The notes beneath the pieces are model-generated. The model worked only from the letters and a program-made list of their open reading frames with translations, did not search any database and was not told where the DNA came from. Made by a program: the position numbers and the translations under genes. A stretch of 64,000 nucleotides of DNA from Palsa-147 sp036513895. GTDB lineage: Bacteria; Acidobacteriota; Terriglobia; Acidiferrales; UBA7541. Location of the stretch: positions 1 through 64,000 of the forward strand of contig DATBYF010000059.1 in assembly GCA_036513895.1 (NCBI GenBank), in the 5' to 3' direction. Shown here in pieces: positions 43,629-51,220 of the stretch (its first letter is position 1; every line of letters begins with the position of its first letter).

Positions 43629-44651
43629 TTAGTGGATCAGTCCGATCGCTTTGTCTTCCTTGGCGATTACGGTTTTGGGAAGTTTTGCGTACGAGAGCGC
43701 TTCGTTGTAGTCCTGGCCGTCCGCGAGCATCCATTTCAGGAAGCCTTTGATCGCGTCTCGCTTCGACGCATCTGAAATCTGTGACGGAATCAGAAGCCAC
43801 GTAAAACTCGATATGGGATATGCTGCCGCGCCCGGCGCGTTCGTGATGGACACGCGAAAATCCTCGGGCATGGATTTTGCCGCTCCCGCCGCTGCAGCTG
43901 TGACTCCCGCGAGATCCGCTTTCACGAATTTCCCATCGGCGTTCTGCACTTTGCCGTATGCCATATGATTTTGAACTGCGTAAATCAATTCAACGTAACC
44001 GATTGCGCCCGGCGTCTGCTTCACGAGTCCCGAAACGCCTTCATTGCCTTTGCCGCCTAGGCCAACCGGCCAATTCACTGAAGTCTTCTTTCCGACTTTC
44101 GCCGCCCAATCCGGGCTGACCTTAGAAAGAAAATCGGTCCAGATAAACGACGTGCCGCTGCCGTCGGAACGATGCACCACAACAATATCGCTGCCGGGAA
44201 GATTTACGCCCTTGTTCGCATTCGTAATCTCGCCATCGTTCCACTTCGTGATGGTCCCGAGGTAAATTCCGGCCAGCGCCTTTTGCGTAAAATTCAATTC
44301 CGCGTTCACGCCGGGAATGTTGTAGGTCGGCACGTCAGCGCCCAGAACCGTCGGGAAATGCAGCAACTTGATTTTTGCCTGAGCGAGTTGCTCGTCGGTC
44401 ATCGGAACGTCGGAAGCTCCAAAATCCACCGTACCGTTCAGCAGTTGGCTGATTCCGGCGCCCGACCCCACCGAAGCGTAGTTGATTTGGATGTTCGGAA
44501 ACTTTGTGTGATAGACGTCAAACCATTTAGAATAAACGGGATACGGAAACGTCGCGCCAGCCGCATTGATCAACACCGTGTTGTCCGCGAATAGTGCGCC
44601 AGCCGCAACGAGCGACACCAGTGCGGCAGCGAGAGCAAATCTCTTGTTCAT
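43629..44651 (-). CDS. pstS: Phosphate-binding periplasmic protein PstS
   Basis: The 340-residue precursor has a signal peptide (MNKRFALAAALVSLVAAGALFA). It binds phosphate for the PstCAB importer: INAAGATFPYPVYSKWFDVY, YASVGSGAGISQLLNGTVDFG and GASDVPMTDEQ, and the phosphate-contact HRSDGSGTSFIWTDFLS are all canonical. First gene of pstSCAB. The 11-bp-spaced GTTGTAAC repeats 42 bp upstream fit control by PhoB (54271-54996). Confidence 0.96.
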   Translation of the reverse strand: MNKRFALAAALVSLVAAGALFADNTVLINAAGATFPYPVYSKWFDVYHTKFPNIQINYASVGSGAGISQLLNGTVDFGASDVPMTDEQLAQAKIKLLHFPTVLGADVPTYNIPGVNAELNFTQKALAGIYLGTITKWNDGEITNANKGVNLPGSDIVVVHRSDGSGTSFIWTDFLSKVSPDWAAKVGKKTSVNWPVGLGGKGNEGVSGLVKQTPGAIGYVELIYAVQNHMAYGKVQNADGKFVKADLAGVTAAAAGAAKSMPEDFRVSITNAPGAAAYPISSFTWLLIPSQISDASKRDAIKGFLKWMLADGQDYNEALSYAKLPKTVIAKEDKAIGLIH

Positions 44652-44692
44652 GTTTTGACGAGTCTCCTCAATTTAGATTCTTTCGGGTGATT

Positions 44693-44711
44693 GTTACAAC
44701 TGGGTTACAAC
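44693..44711 (-). promoter_or_regulatory. Putative Pho box upstream of pstS
   Basis: Read on the minus strand: GTTGTAAC, three bases, GTTGTAAC, a perfect direct repeat with an 11-bp period. PhoB-type regulators bind 11-bp direct repeats. A TCTAAA -10-like hexamer follows downstream, with no good -35, as expected when PhoB replaces it. A related repeat lies before phoB at 55157-55175. Confidence 0.6.
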
Positions 44712-44846
44712 CGCGAGAATTCAGGATGAACAGACCACAAATCCGCTTGCGTTAAAACATCCTCCACACGCTGCGAACTTCAATGATCCAGCTTGACTTA
44801 TTCCAAAGTTCGCCGGATCGAAACCATTCCTCGCCGCAAAAGGGGT

Positions 44847-44955
44847 CAAGGGGCCAGCGCAGGGGTAGCGTCGGCCCCTTGGGGGTGTTGTGGGCAGGGG
44901 TGGATCGTATCGGTGATGTAGGCTCCTTGTCCGTAATGCATTGCTGAAGGAGCCT
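44847..44955 (+). other. Two hairpins in the pstS/45012 divergent region
   Basis: Hairpin 1: CAAGGGGCC (44847-44855) with GGCCCCTTG (44873-44881). Hairpin 2: AGGCTCCTT (44920-44928) with AAGGAGCCT (44947-44955). Both are perfect 9-bp stems without T tracts. They would lie in the leader of the 45012 gene if its promoter is upstream. The rest of the 360-bp gap 44652-45011 holds the Pho box and nothing else recognised. Confidence 0.4.
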
Positions 44956-45011
44956 CTACAATACAAGGAATGCGTGAACGCAACGTCATTGCATTGTGAA
45001 ATCTGGATGAC

Positions 45012-46298
45012 ATGAACTTCGGGTATTCTCGCGGTGTGATGAAAACGATTTGGTTCGCTCGGAAGATCAAAATGGAAATTCTAGTCACGATTCTCCTAGC
45101 CCTTCTGATGGCTTCCCCAACGTCTGTTGGGTATGCGCGAGAATCGAGTCGTCCCCGCCCGAGCGCAAAGGCGCGCACACAATTCTTCCCTGACACGACG
45201 GACGGCATTCATCTCGAAATGGTTTTCAATTACAACCTGAACAAACCGGACGTTGAAGAAGGCAAGGTAGATATGGTGTGGGGATCGAGCTTCGCGACCC
45301 AGCCTGCAGCCGTCTATAACACGGCCTATATTCCCTATTCCGTAGATAATTTCTCGAACTCGGTTGCCTGGTATCAGACGAATCACCCTGATTGGCTGGA
45401 GTATCGGTGCGACAAAACGACGCTTGCCTTTCAATTTGGCGGTGCGAGCCGTGCGCCACTGGATTTTGCGAATCCAGAGGTGCGCGCCTACCAGTGGGCT
45501 AATTGGGTAGATACTCCGTTGGCGCGGGGATACCACGGCATAGCGGTCGACAATATGGCCCTGACGAATGCCTGGCAGCGCTGCGGACATTTCGACAAGA
45601 GCGGCGGCTGGGTGCAGCAATATACAGGACGGACCGAGGATTTCGTTTTTCGACGCGACGTGCTCGGCTGGGAGGCGGCTACTTACGAGCACATCCACAA
45701 TTACTCGAAGACTGCCACGATGCAAGTGAACGTCTCATATCAGTTCAGCGAACCGCAAGCTGACAACTTCCAGTTGATGACGACTACCGACCTGCTCTTC
45801 GACGAACGTGGATTCACCAACAATGGCGCGCCGGGGCAGAACATTGCATCACCCAAAAATTGGAAAGCGATCGTAGCCGCGTTCGAATACGTTGCATCGA
45901 AGGGCGTGTGCTATACGATGAACGGCGAGGAGCCGCAGCCTACAAATGAAATCGGGCAGAAAGAGCGCCTATGGGTGCTCTCGAACTATCTTCTGCTGAA
46001 GCAACGCTGCACTTACGTTAGCATCACTGGCATAACGAAGGGTTCGCAGAACTACGGAAGCCTCGTCATGTTCCCGGAGTACTCCATTCCCATCGGCCGT
46101 GCAATCGGTCCAATGGCTCAGGCACACGGCGTATGGGAGCGGATGTTTACAGGAGGCCTGGCGATGGTGAACCCAACCGACACGACGGCGACAGTCGCGT
46201 TGCCGGCGGGCAATTCCTACAATGATCTGAACGGCAATCCTGTCGGCCCCACGGTCACGCTGAACCCTCAGACGGGAGAAATTCTGCTCCTGCGATAA
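45012..46298 (+). CDS. Secreted glycosyl-hydrolase-like protein (GHL15-like TIM barrel)
   Basis: The 428-residue protein has a secretory signal (MEILVTILLALLMASPTSVG if started at ATG 45072; ATGs at 45012 and 45039 are also in frame, and GGAAG precedes 45072). The body has LEMVFNYNLNKPDV, WLEYRCDKTTLAFQFG, PLDFANPEVRAYQWANW and GIAVDNMALTN. A late VNPTDTTATVALPAG is a C-terminal beta domain. The pattern fits putative glycoside hydrolases of GHL15 type. Catalytic residues cannot be assigned by eye, and the substrate is unknown. Confidence 0.75.
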   Translation: MNFGYSRGVMKTIWFARKIKMEILVTILLALLMASPTSVGYARESSRPRPSAKARTQFFPDTTDGIHLEMVFNYNLNKPDVEEGKVDMVWGSSFATQPAAVYNTAYIPYSVDNFSNSVAWYQTNHPDWLEYRCDKTTLAFQFGGASRAPLDFANPEVRAYQWANWVDTPLARGYHGIAVDNMALTNAWQRCGHFDKSGGWVQQYTGRTEDFVFRRDVLGWEAATYEHIHNYSKTATMQVNVSYQFSEPQADNFQLMTTTDLLFDERGFTNNGAPGQNIASPKNWKAIVAAFEYVASKGVCYTMNGEEPQPTNEIGQKERLWVLSNYLLLKQRCTYVSITGITKGSQNYGSLVMFPEYSIPIGRAIGPMAQAHGVWERMFTGGLAMVNPTDTTATVALPAGNSYNDLNGNPVGPTVTLNPQTGEILLLR

Positions 46299-46358
46299 AT
46301 GAATTACATTCGATCTGCTAGAGCCGAGTCAATCGCAGAGTTACTGGCCGCTGGGCGC

Positions 46359-47108
46359 TTATCGTGTTACGGCGGAGTCTTTCGCGCTTATGACGTCGGC
46401 CGCCGCAACGTCATTCTCGACCGTTCCGATGTTCGGCTGCAACGCGCGCCCGTGGCGTACTTCGAGGCCTCGCACCCAGAACAAAATATCCTCAGCGATA
46501 TTCGTCGTGTGGTCGGCGATGCGCTCGAGATGCCGCGTCGCGAGAATGAAATGCATATTCGGCGCGACCCGCGACGCGTCCTGCGTCATTCCCGAGAGCA
46601 GGCTTTCGAAAATCCGGTCGCGGTATTGGTCCACGACGTCGTCGCTTTCGAGAACTTCAGTCGCCAGCGCCACGTTCTGAAAAATCAGCGCGCCCAGGCT
46701 CTTGCTCACCATCGCGCTCACGGCTGCCGTCATCGGCTGAAGCTCGGGCGGATTCCCGACGTCGCCCATGGACGTGAGAGAAATCACGCGCTGGCAGATG
46801 TTGACGGCAAGATCGCCGATTCGTTCCAGATCGTTGTTCAACTTCAGGCTCGCTACGATTAATCTCACGCCGGATTCCGGCAAATTTCCACGTCGCAATA
46901 GGCGAATCGCGTGCTCGTCAATTACAATTTCCATTTCGTTGATGCGCGGTTCAGTGAGAAATACTTCGGACGCCAGCCTTTCATTTCGCTGCAGAAGCGC
47001 TTCGAGAGCGCGGTTCACCGAGCCTTCCACGGTTCGCGCCATAGACACCAGATAGTTCACCAATGCCCTCTGGTAGATTCCTTCCGTGCTGTCTGCCATC
47101 GCCGCCAT
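46359..47108 (-). CDS. Second PhoU-family protein
   Basis: The 249-residue PhoU paralogue has repeat motifs LKLNNDLERIGDLAVNICQR and TRHLERIADHTTNIAEDILFW. It differs from the pst-linked PhoU by a shorter N-terminus and an extra C-terminal tail of about 30 residues. It is not next to pst genes but is divergent from two small membrane-protein genes. It may tune a different phosphate carrier or the same PhoR. The start may be ATG 47099. Confidence 0.93.
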   Translation of the reverse strand: MAAMADSTEGIYQRALVNYLVSMARTVEGSVNRALEALLQRNERLASEVFLTEPRINEMEIVIDEHAIRLLRRGNLPESGVRLIVASLKLNNDLERIGDLAVNICQRVISLTSMGDVGNPPELQPMTAAVSAMVSKSLGALIFQNVALATEVLESDDVVDQYRDRIFESLLSGMTQDASRVAPNMHFILATRHLERIADHTTNIAEDILFWVRGLEVRHGRALQPNIGTVENDVAAADVISAKDSAVTR

Positions 47109-47333
47109 GTCGCCTCCCCAGTGCTCGCCTACACACCTTCGCGGAGAACCTATTCCTCGAGCTTTTCACGGGAATTACATACCGATGAATGTTCAGCGAA
47201 ATGGTTGGAGCGGCGGCCTGCGCTCGCGAGGCATCGCTCGCTCGGACTTCTTCGGTTGCCGTTATCACCTCGGGAAACTAGAATCATTCATGACTACGAT
47301 CGCTATTCTCATTTCTGTTCTGGGAGACCTTCT

Positions 47334-47777
47334 ATGACCACTGCGACCGCCCGGCCAGCGTGGCTGACCTCAGACCGGATTGCGCCTGTCGTCGTGATGT
47401 TCATCGGGTTGTTTCTGGTCACCTATGTTTTTGACGCGGCTTTCGACCGCATGGGCGTTAATCCGGCGACTACGCTGTTCAATAATTTCACCATCGGCTA
47501 TTTCGGCGCGGCGATCATTCTCTACTATCAGATTCAGGATTACCGGAAGCAAAGAACTGCGGGAGCGCGTCAAAAAGCAGAGCTCATCGCGGAATTGAAT
47601 CAATACTTGCGCGGCGAATTAGCCGCGATAGGCTCGTCGGCCGCTCTCGAAGATCCCGGAGAGCGACTGCGGCGAATTGAAGAGGCGATTTCACGGATTG
47701 AATTGCGTCTCGCGAATTCGGCCGCCGGCGCGGCGCCGCCAAATACAACCGTTCGCTCGGTAACGCGCGAGCGATGA
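47334..47777 (+). CDS. Small two-helix membrane protein, paralogue A
   Basis: The protein has 147 residues from ATG 47334, with GGGAGACC just upstream. Two hydrophobic segments (about residues 16-36 and 52-70) are followed by a charged coiled-coil-like region with RQKAELIAELNQYLRGELAAI and RLRRIEEAISRIELRL. It is clearly homologous to the protein at 47941-48456 over its whole length. Divergent from the second phoU. No family recognised; a membrane-anchored oligomeric partner is a guess. Confidence 0.85.
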   Translation: MTTATARPAWLTSDRIAPVVVMFIGLFLVTYVFDAAFDRMGVNPATTLFNNFTIGYFGAAIILYYQIQDYRKQRTAGARQKAELIAELNQYLRGELAAIGSSAALEDPGERLRRIEEAISRIELRLANSAAGAAPPNTTVRSVTRER

Positions 47778-47940
47778 CGCGAAGCGTACAAACAATTTCT
47801 GCGTCGGATTTTTTCCTCCGCCGATCCGCGAGTCCCAGTACCTTCGTCCTTTTTCCTTGCTCTGCCTTCTTTCAAGAACTAGAATATTTCCTCAACTGCG
47901 GTGGGCTTGTCCCCGTCCCCTGGAATTCGGAGGTTAAGAC

Positions 47941-48456
47941 ATGAAGCCCGCGAATAAGCGAGCGTCGTGGCTCGCGTGGGATCGGATTCTTCCGATCGGC
48001 GTCGTTTCTCTGGGACTCTTCTGCGTCAGCTTTGTCTCCGATGTGTATCTGGAAAAGATGGGCATCCCCTTAACGGCAACGATCATCAATAACGCGCTCA
48101 TTGGTCTTCTTGGCGGTGCAGCGCTTCTCGCGTACGAAATCAAGATGTTGCGCGATCAGGAATTCAAGCGCGCCAAAGAAAGAATCGCGATGATCGCCGA
48201 GTTGAACAACCATGTGCGCCAGAGCCTCACCATGATCGGCTTGTCCGCGGGACTCGAACAGCGCGACGAAAGGCTCCGGCGCATTGACGAAGCCATGACT
48301 CGCATTGATACGGTGTTGACCGATCTGCTTCCGCGCGCCGCCGGCACCGGCAGTTCGCGGCCGTCTCCTCCATCCGTGCGCAAGCAAAGGGAAATTGATA
48401 CTTCGGTGACGCCTGTTCCGGGCCACCATCCCGGCAACTCCGTCCGCTTCTCGTAG
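47941..48456 (+). CDS. Small two-helix membrane protein, paralogue B
   Basis: The 171-residue protein is a paralogue of 47334-47777. The shared frame is WLxxDRIxPxxV..GLF.V.xV.D, MGxxxxxTxxNNxxIGxxGxA, AELNxxxR and ERLRRIxEAxxRI. It adds a Ser/Pro-rich C-terminal tail (about residues 130-171). The ATG follows GGAATTCGGAGGTTAAGAC, a strong ribosome binding site. Tandem duplication is evident. Function unknown. Confidence 0.85.
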   Translation: MKPANKRASWLAWDRILPIGVVSLGLFCVSFVSDVYLEKMGIPLTATIINNALIGLLGGAALLAYEIKMLRDQEFKRAKERIAMIAELNNHVRQSLTMIGLSAGLEQRDERLRRIDEAMTRIDTVLTDLLPRAAGTGSSRPSPPSVRKQREIDTSVTPVPGHHPGNSVRFS

Positions 48457-48540
48457 AGCCGCCGCACAAAGCAAGAGTTGCCGCGCTAAGTGGCTCGGGC
48501 GAATATGAGCCATTCATCGCATCCGAGACCCCCCCCCCTC

Positions 48541-48630
48541 ATTTTGTCTCGATTAGAACTGACCTCGGTCGTTTGTTTTGTTTGGGTTACGGCGATTTTC
48601 TAATCGTTTGGTGTATCGATTAGAATTTAT
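48541..48630. repeat. 90-bp intergenic repeat, copy 2
   Basis: This aligns end to end with 4321-4410, with the same paired CGATTAGAA sequences near both ends and an internal TAATCG. A run of ten C lies immediately to the left. Unlike copy 1 it has no ribosomal gene downstream; the next gene starts about 390 bp away. Confidence 0.75.
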
Positions 48631-48913
48631 GATTCCCATTTTGGGAATCTTGTATTACTCGGCAGTACGTGTACTGTTTGGTCATAGACCCACGGCTAAA
48701 ATAGCAGATGGTTGGCTGAAAATCAAGAGCGAGCGTTGTAAGGGATCTGAAACGAGGGTTTGAAAATGGCACGAGAGCCGGCAGACGGTAGCCTTCAGGA
48801 GAAACAACGGCGTGTGCTAGCATTGATTTTCTAAGATTGGACGAGAGTTTGCGGGTTAGCATTGGGCGCGGGCCGTGCGGGATGCGCCGTCGGCAGCATC
48901 GAAGAGCGGGGAC

Positions 48914-48948
48914 GAAAGGCCTCACCTCTGAAGAGGTGAGCTACATCT
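48914..48948. repeat. Palindromic repeat D, copy 1
   Basis: GAAAGGCCTCACCTC, loop TGAA, GAGGTGAGCTACAT: an 8-bp stem CTCACCTC/GAGGTGAG with fixed flanks. An identical copy is at 52307-52341. It is REP-like. Confidence 0.75.
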
Positions 48949-49018
48949 TGTGAATTACATTTGGAATGGTCGGGTACATTTTGGAAATCGTAACATGCTC
49001 AAATTCAAGGAGAAGCGG

Positions 49019-49462
49019 ATGAAGAGATTGGGGATATGGTGCATGCTGGCTGTGCTTTCGACGGCGACCGTGGCGTGGCCGCAGACGCGGGCTGACGCCG
49101 GGAAAGCTGTGTTGGCGCTCGAGCAGCAGTGGCTTAAGGGGCAAAAGACGAATAATCCTGAGCTTGTCGCGCCGCTATTGGCGGACAAGATCGTGATTAC
49201 GGAAAGCGACGGGAAAGTCCTGGACAAGGCCGGTACGCTGGCAACTTATCAGAAAACAAAATGGGATAGCGCCGACTATGCCGACGTAAAAGTGACCGTA
49301 TTTGGCGAGACGGCCATCGTGACCGGAGGCTTCAAAGGTAAAGGGACAGATGCTACGGGAACTCCTTTCGATGAAAATGAGCGCTGGACTGATACCTGGG
49401 TGAAAATGCCCGGCGGTAAATGGCAGTGCGTGGCGAGCCAGGTGACGTCGATAAAGATGTGA
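49019..49462 (+). CDS. Exported DUF4440/NTF2-like protein
   Basis: The protein has 147 residues from ATG 49019, with AAGGAG six bases upstream; the longer frame to 48950 is unsupported. A signal peptide (MKRLGIWCMLAVLSTATVAW) is followed by an NTF2-like cone fold of the DUF4440 type: ALEQQWLKGQKTNNPELVAPL, DKIVITESDGKVLDKAG, VKVTVFGETAIVTGGF and RWTDTWVKMPGGKWQCVASQ. These domains bind small ligands or serve as unknown enzymes; nothing here fixes the role. A terminator follows. Confidence 0.9.
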   Translation: MKRLGIWCMLAVLSTATVAWPQTRADAGKAVLALEQQWLKGQKTNNPELVAPLLADKIVITESDGKVLDKAGTLATYQKTKWDSADYADVKVTVFGETAIVTGGFKGKGTDATGTPFDENERWTDTWVKMPGGKWQCVASQVTSIKM

Positions 49463-49484
49463 CGCTTGCGTGTCGCGGAATCGA

Positions 49485-49516
49485 AGTGGCCGCCCGGTTG
49501 TGGCGCCATTTTTTTT
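49485..49516 (+). terminator. Rho-independent terminator after the DUF4440 gene
   Basis: GTGGCCGCC and GGCGCCA form a G/C-rich stem with one bulged C, followed immediately by eight T (49509-49516). It is 23 bp after the stop at 49462. A related 12-bp hairpin without the T run occurs at 50026-50055. Confidence 0.75.
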
Positions 49517-49545
49517 GGTTCCGCGATTATTGGTGCGAAGCAAAT

Positions 49546-49574
49546 GCAGGCGCAGCAAGCAGCGCCCCTACGAA
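49546..49574. repeat. REP-like repeat B, copy 1
   Basis: GCAGGCGCAGCAAGC followed by AGCGCCCCTACGAA; GGCGC/GCGCC arms. A second copy with one change is at 49804-49833. Confidence 0.65.
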
Positions 49575-49605
49575 CGAAGAGGTATTGGCCGCCGATTGCG
49601 GGAAC

Positions 49606-49640
49606 AAGTCAAAAACGCCGGCAGGATGCCGGCGCGACGA
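49606..49640. repeat. REP-like repeat A cluster, first full copy
   Basis: AAGTCAAAAACGCCGGC, loop AGGAT, GCCGGCG then CGACGA. The same unit recurs at 49872-49907, 51143-51178 (right arm mutated to GCCAGAAC) and 52391-52426. A truncated unit starts at 49719, fused to repeat C. All read in the same orientation. Confidence 0.75.
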
Positions 49641-49718
49641 ACGGAGACGCATGGGCGATCTGCGTGTCATAGTCACGAGAGTTCGGCGCGGCAATGAGTG
49701 GTAATTACGGAAGAAGGA

Positions 49719-49833
49719 AGTCAAAAACGCCGGCCCTTCGAGGCTCAGGGTAAACAAGTTGTCCCTTCGAAAACTCAGGGCAGGCCGGCGCGACGAAAGC
49801 AACTGCAGGCGCAGCAAGCGGCGCCCCTACGAA
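49719..49833. repeat. Composite REP block (A-half, C, C, B)
   Basis: The left half of repeat A (AGTCAAAAACGCCGG) runs straight into CCCTTCGAGGCTCAGGG. Then a second CCCTTCGAAAACTCAGGG (49763-49780) has the flank CAGGCCGGCGCGACGAA, and repeat B follows at 49804-49833. Repeat C recurs at 52485-52519. Confidence 0.65.
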
Positions 49834-49871
49834 CAGACGAAGAAAAGACGCCGGGAAAAGATAACGCGAGC

Positions 49872-49907
49872 AAAGTCAAAAACGCCGGCAGGATGCCGGC
49901 GCTACGA
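49872..49907. repeat. REP-like repeat A, copy
   Basis: AAAGTCAAAAACGCCGGC, AGGAT, GCCGGCGCTACGA; perfect CGCCGGC/GCCGGCG stem. Confidence 0.75.
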
Positions 49908-50025
49908 TGGCAAGCTGCGCCAAAGGGCTTGGGGATAGAAGGGTGTGAATGGGGCGGCACGCGGACGGCGTCATGCGAACAACGACGGGAGAGTGAAGAT
50001 GTAAGCGATCGCGCGTCGCGGGATT

Positions 50026-50055
50026 GAAATGGCCGCCGAGTTTGGCGGCCATTTC
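50026..50055. other. Perfect 12-bp hairpin
   Basis: GAAATGGCCGCC (50026-50037) pairs with GGCGGCCATTTC (50044-50055) around a 6-nt loop. The sequence just before it (GCGCGTCGCGGGATT) resembles that before the terminator at 49485. It looks like a duplicated terminator region that lost its T tract. The rest of 49463-50142 is repeats, without a gene. Confidence 0.55.
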
Positions 50056-50142
50056 TTCGATTCAATGAACTCTGATGTTCACGGAATGGATCCGGTAAAA
50101 CTTCCTTTCGTTACGGTCACGTAGAGGTACGATTAGTATCTG

Positions 50143-50319
50143 ATGAGAGCGACAATTCGCACACGTTTTGCCACGGCAAAAGACACAGCTAGCGCGTTAG
50201 GCGTGCCATACGCACGGGCGGAAAAGTTGGCAAAACTTATCGATTTGCCAACTTCGAAAAAAGCTCGTGCCTCGAGAAAGAGGCAAGCACGTGCCAGATT
50301 CTCGAAAGCGTCCCGCTGA
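50143..50319 (+). CDS. Small HTH-like protein, first gene of a broken cassette
   Basis: The 58-residue ORF from ATG 50143 reads TRFATAKDTASALGVPYARAEKLAKLIDL followed by a basic tail (split here around residues 7-36). It resembles the short helix-turn-helix partner proteins that I recall upstream of VFLNxPYD-type genes. It overlaps the remnant at 50267. The ribosome binding site is weak. It may no longer be functional. Confidence 0.5.
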   Translation: MRATIRTRFATAKDTASALGVPYARAEKLAKLIDLPTSKKARASRKRQARARFSKASR

Positions 50320-50373
50320 AGTTTTCCTGAACGTACCCTACGACGAACCGTTTGAGAGCTTGTGCCTCGAAGT
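50267..50373 (+). pseudogene. Truncated VFLNVPYD-family protein
   Basis: The frame from GTG 50267 reads RKRPAEVFLNVPYDEPFESL then leaves the family at about 50370. VFLNxPYDxxFExLxLA opens a widespread family of roughly 200-residue predicted nucleotide-binding (deoxyribosyltransferase/TIR-like) proteins, so only the first strand remains. The break coincides with the 3' end of the convergent gene at 50377-50856. Confidence 0.5.
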
Positions 50374-50376
50374 GCG

Positions 50377-50856
50377 TTACATGCCGTTCGCTTCCAAATT
50401 GCTGCATCCGATGGCCTTACTTTGGCGAATTAGGCCGCGCTCGTCCGTGAGGGCCGCATACCCGCAATCTGTGTCGGTCGTGTCCTCCAGCAGGATGTCG
50501 TAGCCCTGTTTATCGGCCGTCAAATTCAGGCGCAGAGCCCACCCGGGCAAGATTTCCGGGCCATCGGAGAAGTGAGCCGTAGCTAGTTGGGAGTTCTGAG
50601 GGGCGGCCCACGCTCTATCTAGCGAAGTAAATTCCTCGCTGGTAACAAGCACGGACCACGATGCATACACTTTATTTCTCTGGCGATATTTGAGCTCGGC
50701 CGTGTTGATGACGCGTAGAACTCCGACAGCGAAGGAATTCCTTTCGCGCGCGGTGACCGGCTCGTTCTCTTGGCTTCTCGAGAGACCGTGGATAGGCGAA
50801 GGGCCAATAACAAAGGTAGCCGCAAGCAACGCTGAGATTAATAGGTTTGTCTTCAT
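50377..50856 (-). CDS. Exported hypothetical protein, pilin-tail-like
   Basis: The 159-residue protein has a signal peptide (MKTNLLISALLAATFVIG). The segment AVGVLRVINTAELKYRQRN and the late DCGYAALTDERGLIRQSKAIG resemble the globular part of Acidobacteriota type IV pilin-like proteins (SLRTINTAEVTY type), but the pilin N-terminal methylation motif is absent. GAGGAG lies six bases before ATG 50856. Probably a secreted or periplasmic protein of unknown role. Confidence 0.78.
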   Translation of the reverse strand: MKTNLLISALLAATFVIGPSPIHGLSRSQENEPVTARERNSFAVGVLRVINTAELKYRQRNKVYASWSVLVTSEEFTSLDRAWAAPQNSQLATAHFSDGPEILPGWALRLNLTADKQGYDILLEDTTDTDCGYAALTDERGLIRQSKAIGCSNLEANGM

Positions 50857-51220
50857 TTTGTGCTCCTCACGGAAACGATTGTGTCTTTAAATACATGGTG
50901 CCTTTGCGCGTTTGTGATTCTTAATTAGCAGCGAGACTCATTTAGGGTTTTGCTACCTCAATGGTATACCCAGACCGAAGCGATTGGGCAAGCTCGTCTG
51001 GCGTAAGCAGCTAATTTAAAAAATTGTGCGGAACGCAGATTCTTCGTCGGACCCTCGTCGGGTCCTCCTCAGAATGACAACGTGAATGCCAGCGGCAACA
51101 CTAGAACTTATCCCGCGCGCATTAGTGCGGCGTTAACGCAGCAAAGTCAAAAACGCCGGCAGGATGCCAGAACGACGAACACGCCACGTGCTGCATTCGC
51201 TTTGATCGCGCTGGTGCCGA
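50857..51220. other. Gene-free stretch with REP-like units
   Basis: Contains the hairpin GGACCC/GGGTCC (51049-51065) within an AGATTCTTCGTC..CAGAATGAC context, and a degenerate repeat A at 51143-51178. No gene was found. Confidence 0.6.
51143..51178. repeat. REP-like repeat A, degenerate copy
   Basis: AAAGTCAAAAACGCCGGCAG then GATGCCAGAACGACGA: the right arm is mutated, so the stem is lost while the left half is intact. Confidence 0.65.

Larger units (their letters stand above)
48457..49018. other. Gene-free stretch with repeats
   Basis: These 562 bp contain a run of ten C (48529-48538), the second copy of the 90-bp element (48541-48630) and a palindromic repeat (48914-48948). A 61-residue + frame beginning at 48578 lies inside the repeat and is not credible. 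No gene was found. Confidence 0.6.
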
